The position numbers and the translations under genes are program-made. From Acidobacteriota bacterium (lineage in GTDB: Bacteria > Acidobacteriota > UBA6911 > RPQK01 > JAPXNP01), in the NCBI GenBank assembly GCA_030614585.1, contig JAUWTT010000119.1, positions 1 through 9,223 of the forward strand: a stretch of DNA of 9,223 nucleotides, written 5' to 3'. The notes beneath the pieces were generated by a model that worked only from the letters and a program-made list of their open reading frames with translations, did not search any database and had not been told where the DNA came from. Within the stretch, counting starts at the first letter, position 1; each line of letters starts with the position of its first letter. Shown piece after piece: positions 1 to 6,460 of this stretch.

Positions 1-1500
1 AACCACGGGGTCTGTGAGGATCACCGTCTCGCCCCCACGTTCCGTCGGCACCTTGCCCCATTTCACGGTTGTCAGGGTCGGGGCCAGGTAGAACTCGAGG
101 TTCTGAGACCGTACAAACGCCGGCTTTTGCCTGATACCGTTCTTCTCAAGGCCCAGGCCCATTCTCAACCCGGTGAAGACATCGTAGTCAAAGTCGCTGG
201 GAATAGCGGGTTTGCGCAAACCGGTCAAAGGCCCCGGGCAATCGAATATGTTGTTCCGGGTGATCGTGTTGGGACAGACATGAATACTGAACACTCGGAA
301 AGCGCCTTTTGGCTGCAGCGACGTATTGTGAAAGACATATCGCCGGCCACCACCGAACTCGTCCCGTTGCCCCACCTTGATCATGCTCCCTCCAAGGGGA
401 TCCTTTTGAGTACGCCGGCTCAGACCGAAGACGTTCCTGAAGATGTATAAAGGCCCTTTCGAAGTAGCCGCCACAGCCACGTGTTGAAATGTGTGATGAA
501 TGTAGTTCCCCCAAATCCGGACATTCATATTCGCGCCTTCGCTTTCGATCGCATCGTCCCAGACATTGGAAATCAGGTTTCCATAAATATCCGAGTCGCG
601 ATTGGGGCTTCCTTGAAAGCTAAAGTTGCTCCCGCCTCCAATGGCATCATTGAATCCGTGATCTTCGGTCGAAATGATCTCGTTGTAACGGATGATATTC
701 CCACCCTTTGAATTGAACAGGGTAATACCCTGGGGCCCGGCGGGATGCCCGGTGTCCCAATCGTTGCTGGCGCCACGAGGGTTCTCGATCAGATTGTGTT
801 GGAGAACAAGTCGAGAGGTTCCCACTTCTGCGTAGATGGCGCTGTCATAGCTTCCCTCATTGCCAAACGACCTCGGGCCTCCTCCCCTTCCCCAATGAGT
901 GATACGGCAGTCTTCAACCACTACGTCATGAACCTGTTTCTTGATGAGAACGCCATGGATCCGAGCGTTCTTGAGTTCGAGTCCTCTCAGGATCACATAA
1001 GGTGCCTCTACTACGATGCTGTAATCAGCCCTGTTCTGCACGTCTATGGTTGTCTTGGAACCCACCTCCGGCATAACCACGTGCCATGAATCTGGCCGCC
1101 CTGGTTCCTTGATATGAACGGTTTCAGAAAGAACACCTGGCTTGAGATAGGTCGTCTTCCCTACCCCGAACTCCTCACTCCGTGTTTTGGCCCTCAAGTG
1201 GTGGAGCTTCCCTCCACAGGTCAGCCGTATTTCGTATTCCGTATCGGGCGTTAACCCCACAATACTCCCGCGATATTCCAAGTCACGGGGGTCGAACCAG
1301 AGTGGAATAACTTCTCTCCACTCAGAGACGTCGGAACGTCTGACACTCACTTTGCATTCCCCGAGTTGGTTCGAATTCACCTTGTAGTAGATCCCAATGC
1401 ATTCGAAGGTCGCCACAGCATAGGGATTCTCATTCTGAGCCTGTGAAAAGACTGCCAATGCCTGACCGAGGACGGCCAGGAGAAGAACTGTTTGCTTCAT
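1..1500 (-). CDS. Secreted FN3-like / right-handed parallel beta-helix protein (C-terminus beyond window)
   Basis: I read this frame by reverse-complementing the left part; it is open for 500 codons with no stop and continues past base 1, so the protein is partial. Residues 1-21 (MKQTVLLLAVLGQALAVFSQA) form a Sec signal peptide. Residues about 25-105 look like a fibronectin-III-type beta domain, with the typical "GLTPDTEYEIRL" strand near residue 82. From about 150 to 420 come N/D/G-rich parallel beta-helix coils such as "YVILRGLELKNARIHGV", "GNIIRYNEI" and "DIYGNLISNVWDDAIE". The fold is typical of polysaccharide lyases, pectinases and related carbohydrate-binding or cleaving proteins, so an extracellular polysaccharide-active role is inferred; I could not assign a lyase family or catalytic residues. 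Two adjacent ATGs exist (1503 and 1500). GAGGA lies 3 nt before the first and 6 nt before the second, which favours 1500. The upstream gap is shared with a divergent gene. Confidence 0.85.
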   Translation of the reverse strand, partial: MKQTVLLLAVLGQALAVFSQAQNENPYAVATFECIGIYYKVNSNQLGECKVSVRRSDVSEWREVIPLWFDPRDLEYRGSIVGLTPDTEYEIRLTCGGKLHHLRAKTRSEEFGVGKTTYLKPGVLSETVHIKEPGRPDSWHVVMPEVGSKTTIDVQNRADYSIVVEAPYVILRGLELKNARIHGVLIKKQVHDVVVEDCRITHWGRGGGPRSFGNEGSYDSAIYAEVGTSRLVLQHNLIENPRGASNDWDTGHPAGPQGITLFNSKGGNIIRYNEIISTEDHGFNDAIGGGSNFSFQGSPNRDSDIYGNLISNVWDDAIESEGANMNVRIWGNYIHHTFQHVAVAATSKGPLYIFRNVFGLSRRTQKDPLGGSMIKVGQRDEFGGGRRYVFHNTSLQPKGAFRVFSIHVCPNTITRNNIFDCPGPLTGLRKPAIPSDFDYDVFTGLRMGLGLEKNGIRQKPAFVRSQNLEFYLAPTLTTVKWGKVPTERGGETVILTDPVV

Positions 1501-1503
1501 CAT

Positions 1504-1783
1504 GCTTCCTCGCTTAACCACTTAATTATGAAGAAAACTACTTGATTCCTGGCCCGGACACAACAGACGGCAACATGTGCAGCCCGGACAGAGTGCAACG
1601 CGTGGGCATGGCATACCGTGTACACATTTCCCGCCCACTCGTTTACCATCTTCCTGTTTGACGGAGTGGTTGGGTTCGGAAGCGGTCCCCTTAATGAAGA
1701 TGAACTCTTGTTCGCACGGTCAACCACGAAAGGACATCAGAATCAGACTCGGATTACTTGAATCAGCAACCCCTACTTAGAGG
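1504..1783. promoter_or_regulatory. Divergent intergenic region between two secreted-protein genes
   Basis: This 280-bp gap must carry the promoters of both flanking genes, which point away from each other. I see no ORF with a credible start and no convincing sigma-70 pair. A nine-base sequence, GCCCGGACA, occurs at 1552-1560 and again at 1582-1590. The 30-bp period is close to three helical turns, which could suit a protein binding two sites on one face of the DNA. That is speculation from spacing alone. Confidence 0.35.
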
Positions 1784-2761
1784 ATGTCTTTGATTGTGAA
1801 CGTCACATTTCTCAGATCGATACTACTGATTTCAGTTACAGCACTCTTCACATTTGGCGCAGTTTCTCAGGCTGGCAGTATCCCGGAGTCTTTCATGAAG
1901 GTAGCTACCCTGCCGAAAATTATTAGGTGCAAGAATGAATTGGAGGTCAACAATCACGGCGGGCACTTACAAGGAGTTCAGTTGCTGGAAAACGCCGAAG
2001 TGGAATACGCAGTTGTAACGGGGAGCTCTGATACATACGCGTACTATTCGGTAGTTAAGAAGGAGAATAGGTACGAAGTGCTCTCGATCAGTAAACTGAT
2101 GCATAGTCCATTCAGACATGCCGGAGGGTTCCAGATATTTCAGAATCTCATGGCTGTAGGGATTGAAGACAATTCTGCACGAGATAGATCAAAAGTATGC
2201 ATCTATGAGATTGATGATCCGGAGAAGCCTCCGGTAAGACCTTTGACGTTGATTGAAAGAAGAGGAGAACCATTAAGATCTACCGCAGGCTGTACCGGAA
2301 TTACAAAAATCGGAAATCAGATTTTGGTGGTTGTGGGGGATTGGGATACAAAGCATCTTGATTTTTACCTCTGTGACGAACATCAGTTAAGGCAAAAACA
2401 AAGTGCATTTGAAAAGGTATTTACGATTGATACAGAGAGGATCGACAAATCAACCTGGCCGGATAAGGAATGGCATGCCTATCAAAACATTAACCTGCTG
2501 ACAGATACAGACGGGAAGTTATATCTATTTGGGTTTGAACGAGTGGGTCCACAAGAAGACATTGCTGACCTATTCCTCGTTGAGAATAGAAGTCTTCATG
2601 AGTTCAGACTAGAGAAGATCATGTCAAAAACGTTTGTCTGCAAAGAAGGTGCCAGCTTCCGTGCAGGTGCAGGTGTTACCGTTCAAACGAATGGACGCCT
2701 AAAGGTTGTAGCCTGTGGCTCCCATATTAGCAATGCGCTAATACTGAATGTTTTCGATTAG
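1784..2761 (+). CDS. Secreted protein of unknown function with five propeller-like repeats
   Basis: I do not recognise the family. The 325-residue product has an N-terminal hydrophobic segment (residues 11-29) ending in "GAVSQA", a likely signal-peptidase I site, so it is probably exported. The mature part shows five spaced repeats, at about 58-91, 111-143, 167-197, 231-267 and 292-324. Each has a G/A-rich entry (GGHLQGVQ, HAGGFQIF, TAGCTGIT, WHAYQNIN, RAGAGVTV), a central hydrophobic strand often ending in G, and an aromatic or aliphatic final strand. This suggests a five-bladed beta-propeller-like fold; it is my reading, not a database match. Mature cysteines are at 49, 139, 170, 197, 286 and 311. 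AGAGGA touches the ATG at 1784, too close to act as its ribosome site, so TTG at 1790 (5-nt spacing) may be the true start; this loses only two residues. The gene looks more A+T-rich than its neighbours and is divergent from the beta-helix gene. Confidence 0.8.
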   Translation: MSLIVNVTFLRSILLISVTALFTFGAVSQAGSIPESFMKVATLPKIIRCKNELEVNNHGGHLQGVQLLENAEVEYAVVTGSSDTYAYYSVVKKENRYEVLSISKLMHSPFRHAGGFQIFQNLMAVGIEDNSARDRSKVCIYEIDDPEKPPVRPLTLIERRGEPLRSTAGCTGITKIGNQILVVVGDWDTKHLDFYLCDEHQLRQKQSAFEKVFTIDTERIDKSTWPDKEWHAYQNINLLTDTDGKLYLFGFERVGPQEDIADLFLVENRSLHEFRLEKIMSKTFVCKEGASFRAGAGVTVQTNGRLKVVACGSHISNALILNVFD

Positions 2762-2770
2762 TGTGAGAAC

Positions 2771-2815
2771 GAACCTGTCCCCTTTCCTTCCCATAAGAAA
2801 GGGACAAGCCGGTTC
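2771..2815. repeat. Imperfect inverted repeat (hairpin) after the five-repeat gene
   Basis: The left arm GAACCTGTCCCCTTTC (2771-2786) pairs with the right arm GAAAGGGACAAGCCGGTTC (2797-2815). A short loop separates them and the left arm is a few bases shorter. It begins 10 nt after the stop codon of the upstream gene, so it could act in transcription termination, although no T-run follows. Its right arm is also the outer arm of the larger palindrome at 2795-2937, so it is more likely part of a mobile repeat than a dedicated terminator. Confidence 0.6.
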
Positions 2816-2937
2816 CCTTGATTCCCTTTGAACGCGAGCCTTGTCGTGAGCCTTGTCGATAGGTTCACTGCCGTTTCGACGAAGTTCGTCACAGGGTTCA
2901 CGACAAAGTTTGGTAAGAACCAGCCTGTCCCTTTCTC
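2795..2937. repeat. Large REPIN/MITE-like palindromic element
   Basis: This is an intergenic imperfect palindrome of about 143 bp. The outer arms are AAGAAAGGGACAAGCCGGTTC (2795-2815, shown without its last base when aligned) and its near-complement at 2917-2937, whose core is CTGTCCCTTTCTC. The inner arms are CCTTGTCGTGAGCC (2839-2852) and GGTTCACGACAAAG (2895-2908). The 14-base inner core GGTTCACGACAAAG recurs exactly at 8824-8837. Paired nested arms between genes, plus a second related copy nearby, are typical of non-autonomous elements moved by REP-associated (Y1) transposases or other transposases. No transposase gene is present at this copy. Mobility is inferred. Confidence 0.6.
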
Positions 2938-3101
2938 ATTGCCTCTTCGGCAGTACCGGTTTAGCATTGGCTGTAGGTTCCGTCAGCTCTTTTGGTCGCG
3001 GAGTTGAAAGCAGGTGTCTCCGACTCAAGCATTGACTTGAACAGGGGCGAAAGGTGTTAGCGCCGGCGGAACAGGGGTTTGGCGACTGTCGAGGTGACGA
3101 A

Positions 3102-3896
3102 ATGTCGGTTATTGCAATATCCAAAGGGTCGTTTCTGGGGGGCGAACTGCTTGCAGAGTCTCTTGCAAAGAAGTTGGGCTACCGCTGTATCGACAGAGAA
3201 GTGATTGTTGAGAAAGCGGCTGTGGCAGGTGTTGATCCGCAGAGATTGCGGGAAACTCTGTTGAAACCTCCTTCGCTTTTTGATCGATTGATCGCTTATC
3301 ACAAGTATGTTTATCTATCCATGTTGCAGGCCGCTCTCGCAAACCAGGTGAAGGGAGGTAAAGTCGTTTATCACGGGTATGTCGGGCACCTGCTCTTGAG
3401 CGATGCGAGCCCCATTTTTCGAATCCGCATTATCGCATCCGTAGATCTTCGGCTAAAGCTGGCACAGGAACGCCTTGGCTTGACCCGTAAGGCTGCCGCA
3501 GCTCATATTTACAAGGCGGACCAACAGCGAAAGAAATGGACCTATGCTCTGTATGGGGTCGATTGGGAGGACCCTTCCCTTTACGACATGGTCTTCAATC
3601 TCGGGCGTCTTTTGAATGTGGAGGAAGCCTCGACCATCATCGCATCAATGGTGAAGGAGCATTCCTGTTTTGACTTCACTCCCGAACACCAGACCGCTCT
3701 GAGAGACTTCGCACTGGCCAGCGACGTTCGGGCCTGCCTGGCAATGGAAATACCGGCGGCTAAGGTCAAAGAAATCAAGGCCAAAGGCGACGTTGTTTCC
3801 ATCTGGATGACCTCGGACGATCTCGAACATGTGGATGACGTAAGGCAAGTGGCGCGCACTGTCCCCGGTGTAGCCAGGATTGATGTGAAGTATTAA
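3102..3896 (+). CDS. Cytidylate-kinase-like P-loop protein with C-terminal BON-like domain
   Basis: The start is placed at the ATG at 3102 because GAGGTG lies about six bases upstream and the protein then opens with the nucleotide-binding strand "MSVIAISKGSF"; the frame is open 16 codons further but without a ribosome site. The product has 264 residues. Residues 1-185 match the cytidylate-kinase-like family in layout: N-terminal strand and glycine loop, "LAKKLGYRCIDREVI" (21-35), "VVYHGYVGHLLL" (88-99), "FRIRIIASVDLRL" (106-118) and "YGVDWEDPSLYDMVFN" (151-166). The loop reads GSFLGGEL and lacks the Lys-Ser/Thr of a classical Walker A motif, so CMP kinase activity is uncertain. Residues about 200-264 (ending "ARTVPGVARIDVKY") resemble a BON domain, a small module linked to membrane or ligand binding. 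No signal peptide, so cytoplasmic. True cytidylate kinase (cmk) is shorter and lacks this tail, so no symbol is given. It is convergent with the MBL gene. Confidence 0.8.
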   Translation: MSVIAISKGSFLGGELLAESLAKKLGYRCIDREVIVEKAAVAGVDPQRLRETLLKPPSLFDRLIAYHKYVYLSMLQAALANQVKGGKVVYHGYVGHLLLSDASPIFRIRIIASVDLRLKLAQERLGLTRKAAAAHIYKADQQRKKWTYALYGVDWEDPSLYDMVFNLGRLLNVEEASTIIASMVKEHSCFDFTPEHQTALRDFALASDVRACLAMEIPAAKVKEIKAKGDVVSIWMTSDDLEHVDDVRQVARTVPGVARIDVKY

Positions 3897-4005
3897 TCCG
3901 CTCCGGGATGCATCCAACGGGCCTTTACCGGCGCAAGGAACGAGCTTCCAGTGCAAGGGGCTTATTCGGTGTCTCATCCAATCTTTCGTCACATCCTCAG
4001 TGATG
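3897..4005. other. Convergent intergenic gap
   Basis: These 109 bp separate the stop codons of two genes that converge, so terminators for both strands would be expected here. I see only a weak GGAA/TTCC stem and no GC-rich hairpin followed by a T-run on either strand. Termination may be Rho-dependent, or the signals may be too diverged to see by eye. Confidence 0.4.
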
Positions 4006-4806
4006 TCAGCTAGCCTCAAAGGTTAAGGTCTCTCCATCATTCGGAATGAACGTTCTTGACAGCAAATCGTTATCTTCCAGCGTCTTTTTCAATTGTGAAC
4101 GGGTCATCGGGCAATGGTTAAGTGCTTCAAGATGATTGGCAATAACCTTATTAGGGGCTACCCGGACAAAGGTCACTAATTCTTCCAATGGCATCAAAAT
4201 CGGCCCGCCAACATCTAAGCTCGCGCTGCCTGCTGCCACTACTGCAATATCAGGTCTTAATTCCGTCAGAACTCGTTCTACATCCTTCGTATATACGGTA
4301 TCTCCGCTGATATAGATCGAAGGTTCACCGGAAAGCTGAAGATAAAAACCCGCACCGTTAGCCATTAAGTGATGAATCCAGCCGTGGCCATGCTGTGCCG
4401 GAATGGCTGTAATTTCCCCGCCTAGGAGCTCTTTGGGTAGCCAGTAATTCAACGTCGTTTCAACATTGATCCCATATTTCTTCAGGTAGGCCGCGTCCTG
4501 TTCTCGACACACAACCGGAATGTTCTTGGTTCGTAGAAAAGAATCTCCGGGAGCATCAAGGTGATCCGTATGTTGCAAAGCCTTTATCCCAAATGTTTGG
4601 CTGTGTGTAATCAGACAATGCGTTACTTTGCCCAGAATCTGAGATGCGTTATCTGGTAGTGAAACAGTGGGATTTTCCTCGGGTTTATGTCGAAAGCGGG
4701 CAAATGGAGGCAATTCACCTTTTCCACTGAGCATGGGGTCAATCAAAATGTGATTTACTCCTGATTCGATAACAAATGTTGCATTTCTTAAATGATGGAT
4801 CTTCAT
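4006..4806 (-). CDS. MBL-fold metal-dependent hydrolase (UlaG-like group)
   Basis: This 266-residue protein has the metallo-beta-lactamase layout: an N-terminal "FVIESGVNHILIDPML" strand pair (11-26), the first metal motif, "AQHGHGW" (137-143), "ISGDT" (166-170) with bridging D169, and "ANHLEALNH" (223-231) with H225. Length and the C-terminal "IPNDGETLTF" (254-263) fit the UlaG-like MBL hydrolases often annotated as Zn-dependent hydrolases. Known members cleave lactones or phosphodiesters, but the substrate here cannot be told. The usual HxHxDH motif is split: H68 is followed by S and then nine residues (QTFGIKALQ, 70-78) before H79-T-D81-H82. With those residues left out it would read THSHTDHLD... 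The rest of the site is intact, so the enzyme is probably folded and may be active. No signal peptide, so cytoplasmic. The only ribosome-site candidate before ATG 4806 is a weak GGA. An 18-bp inverted repeat lies 27 bp upstream. Confidence 0.85.
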   Translation of the reverse strand: MKIHHLRNATFVIESGVNHILIDPMLSGKGELPPFARFRHKPEENPTVSLPDNASQILGKVTHCLITHSQTFGIKALQHTDHLDAPGDSFLRTKNIPVVCREQDAAYLKKYGINVETTLNYWLPKELLGGEITAIPAQHGHGWIHHLMANGAGFYLQLSGEPSIYISGDTVYTKDVERVLTELRPDIAVVAAGSASLDVGGPILMPLEELVTFVRVAPNKVIANHLEALNHCPMTRSQLKKTLEDNDLLSRTFIPNDGETLTFEAS

Positions 4807-4832
4807 TACTTGCGTCCATCCGTGTGTTTAAC

Positions 4833-4850
4833 TGTGAGCTTAGAATCACA
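4833..4850. promoter_or_regulatory. Inverted repeat TGTGA-N8-TCACA upstream of the MBL gene
   Basis: Perfect five-base arms (TGTGA at 4833-4837 and TCACA at 4846-4850) flank an eight-base spacer, 27 bp upstream of the MBL start codon. The arms equal the CRP/FNR half-site, but CRP sites use a six-base spacer, so this is not a standard CRP box. It may be an operator of another regulator or chance. The rest of 4807-5051 holds nothing else I can support. Confidence 0.3.
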
Positions 4851-5051
4851 ATTCTCGTGACACCTACAATGAATATACTGATCAGCATGGTATTCCCGTC
4901 GTCCACATGAGAGCAAGCAGAATCGCCGGAGACTCCTCCGTAATTAGCCTACTTTCAACAAGTTTCGCTAAGTATCCCGTTTGAAGCAGGCCGCTTATAC
5001 CGATCCGCATATTAACGGTTCGGGATTATGTCCATAGGGCTCCGACGGGGT

Positions 5052-6308
5052 TTATCGAGGAACTACCGGGAGGGTCGCAAACTGCCCCGGTCGAGTCTGA
5101 ATTACAGTTGCCGCCGTTCTTCCCGATGAGGAGAACTCAATCGTTCCGAAGAAATTGTTGAAGTCGACGGCTCGATTCCAGTCTAACTGATCCACGAAAA
5201 GGGCCAAGTGTCCCAAGGCCGGAAGCTGAGCTGCGGCCGTTGCCACTTCCTCTCCGTCACGATCGAATAGCCGAACCGTGAGATCGATGGGGACTTCTTC
5301 CAACGCCATCACAGCGATGCCGGTATTCGTCCCGGACTCAGAGTTCACCTCGATCGGCGCCAGAAATCCATCTGCCATTTCGAAACTTCGGTTTACGCCG
5401 GCCAGTCCGAGCGTACCCCCAAAGAGAATCACACCTTCAATCTTCCTATCGGAGGATGCGGTCACTGACCCAACCGATACGCCACCGACCCCATCAGTCC
5501 GAAGAACGCGGGCACCTTTTGGGGGTATCGTAAGGTCAAGTTCGCCCAGCACCGTCTGGTCATTCAAATCCACTTCAAGAGGCTGACCGTCATCGTCGCG
5601 TAGCGTGATTCGGGTGAACGCTTCTTCTGTACGGCTCGGGTTGAACAGAGTAATCTGGCTGAAGAGTCCTGCTCCATCCCCAAACTGTGCGAAATACAGT
5701 TGATGATCAAGCTCGGCTTCCTGGTCGTCAACTGCCAGATAGCCTGTGGTCCCCTGGTTCTTCAAGGTGATTGAACCGACCAATGCGGACCCAGAATCCG
5801 CGGACAAGCTTACTCGGGTCCAGTCCAAGTGGTTTCCTTCAAACATCCCGATCATCTGCCCTTGAGGGTCGTACACCGTCAACACGCTTTTGACAGTTTC
5901 ATCCTGATCTCGGAGATATAGAGTGACTTCAGCTGCCGGCGCGTGAAAAACGATCTCGGCTTCTCCTGATTCACTGACAGCTGCTAAAGGTAGGCCGATG
6001 AGGTTCCGCGCGTAAGTCTCTCCGCCATCTCCAGAGTCACCGCCTCCTCCTGAATCGCCACCCCCGGGATCTTCGCCGGAACTTTCTGGCGCACTAACTA
6101 GAAAAGCACGATCGCCCGAACGGTACAGATTGCCGATTCCAGCCACCTTCACTTCGCCGCCCCGGAAAGTCACCGACGCCGGCGCATTGCCGAGGGTGAA
6201 TTCTCCCGAGCTATCTTCAAACTCGAAATCCGTTGAGAATGTCTGCCCATACGAGAATCCTGAAACCAGACCTGCGACGATCAATAGTGCTGCGCAATAC
6301 CGGTGCAC
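5052..6308 (-). CDS. Secreted modular beta-sandwich protein with Gly/Asp/Ser-rich insert
   Basis: The function is unknown. The start is GTG at 6308; the frame has a stop nine codons upstream and no other start in between, and the product begins with a good signal peptide (residues 1-21, "ALLIVAGLVSGFSYG"). No strong ribosome site precedes it. Residues about 23-195 look like a beta-sandwich domain with "SVTFRGGEVKVAGIGNLYRSG"-type strands (45-65, core residues FRGG and LYRSG), "EVTLYLRDQ" (127-135), "DWTRVSLS" (162-169) and "VDDQEAEL" (193-200). A low-complexity G/D/S insert (about 77-96) interrupts it. Two related modules follow, at about 203-297 and 316-410; both pair an "ITLFNP"- or "IAVMAL"-type strand with an "R..D.DG" turn (RDDDGQPL, 237-244; DRDGEEV, 349-355), then a "P..G" turn. 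Such modules are common in exported proteins of unknown role, in my recollection often from Acidobacteriota. No transmembrane anchor, LPXTG or PEP-CTERM tail is seen, so it is probably periplasmic or released. It is divergent from the S9 peptidase. Confidence 0.8.
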   Translation of the reverse strand: MHRYCAALLIVAGLVSGFSYGQTFSTDFEFEDSSGEFTLGNAPASVTFRGGEVKVAGIGNLYRSGDRAFLVSAPESSGEDPGGGDSGGGGDSGDGGETYARNLIGLPLAAVSESGEAEIVFHAPAAEVTLYLRDQDETVKSVLTVYDPQGQMIGMFEGNHLDWTRVSLSADSGSALVGSITLKNQGTTGYLAVDDQEAELDHQLYFAQFGDGAGLFSQITLFNPSRTEEAFTRITLRDDDGQPLEVDLNDQTVLGELDLTIPPKGARVLRTDGVGGVSVGSVTASSDRKIEGVILFGGTLGLAGVNRSFEMADGFLAPIEVNSESGTNTGIAVMALEEVPIDLTVRLFDRDGEEVATAAAQLPALGHLALFVDQLDWNRAVDFNNFFGTIEFSSSGRTAATVIQTRPGQFATLPVVPR

Positions 6309-6460
6309 GTAGGTAGGCCGAGGAAGAAGGATCTATTCCTGGAGGGCAGAAGTCACGTTCTCAGAAATACAGGCCAAGTTCTAGAAGAATCCCCGTTCTT
6401 GTGGCATTTTGATCGAGTAAAGATTCGCAGAACTCTAACTTTGAGCGAGAAATTAGCCCA
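6309..6460. promoter_or_regulatory. Divergent promoter region between the secreted protein and S9 peptidase genes
   Basis: These 152 bp must hold both promoters. TTGTGG (6399-6404) and TAAAGAT (6418-6424) could be read as -35 and -10 elements for the peptidase, but the spacer is only 13 bases, so I do not call a promoter. The peptidase start lacks a strong Shine-Dalgarno site; GCGAGAA is the nearest purine-rich run. Confidence 0.35.

Noticed and set aside
127..1089. Three plus-strand frames (127-450, 481-711, 745-1089)
   Set aside because: They are antisense to the continuous minus-strand beta-helix gene, which has a signal peptide and domain structure; the plus-strand products look like nothing known.
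2758..3035. Two small frames (2758-2967 minus, 2853-3035 plus) in the gap before the kinase gene
   Set aside because: Both translate the palindromic repeat; the similar products at 8682-8876 and here (FVVN...TTK patterns) come from the shared repeat DNA, not from a gene family.
2938..3101. Possible upstream extension of the kinase gene or a leader RNA
   Set aside because: The frame is open back to 3054 only, without a ribosome site, and I see no riboswitch-like or tRNA-like structure in the leader.
3645..4019. A 124-codon minus-strand frame over the end of the kinase-like gene
   Set aside because: It overlaps the BON-like coding part on the other strand and the convergent gap; no motif and no credible start.
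4869..4905. A 12-codon plus-strand frame starting ATGAATATACTG
   Set aside because: It is too short, has no ribosome site and no hydrophobic or toxin-like pattern beyond chance.
4919..4942. Hairpin CGGAG-ACTC-CTCCG as a terminator for the minus-strand gene ending at 5052
   Set aside because: It lies more than 100 bp past the stop, has only five base pairs and no T-run on the relevant strand.
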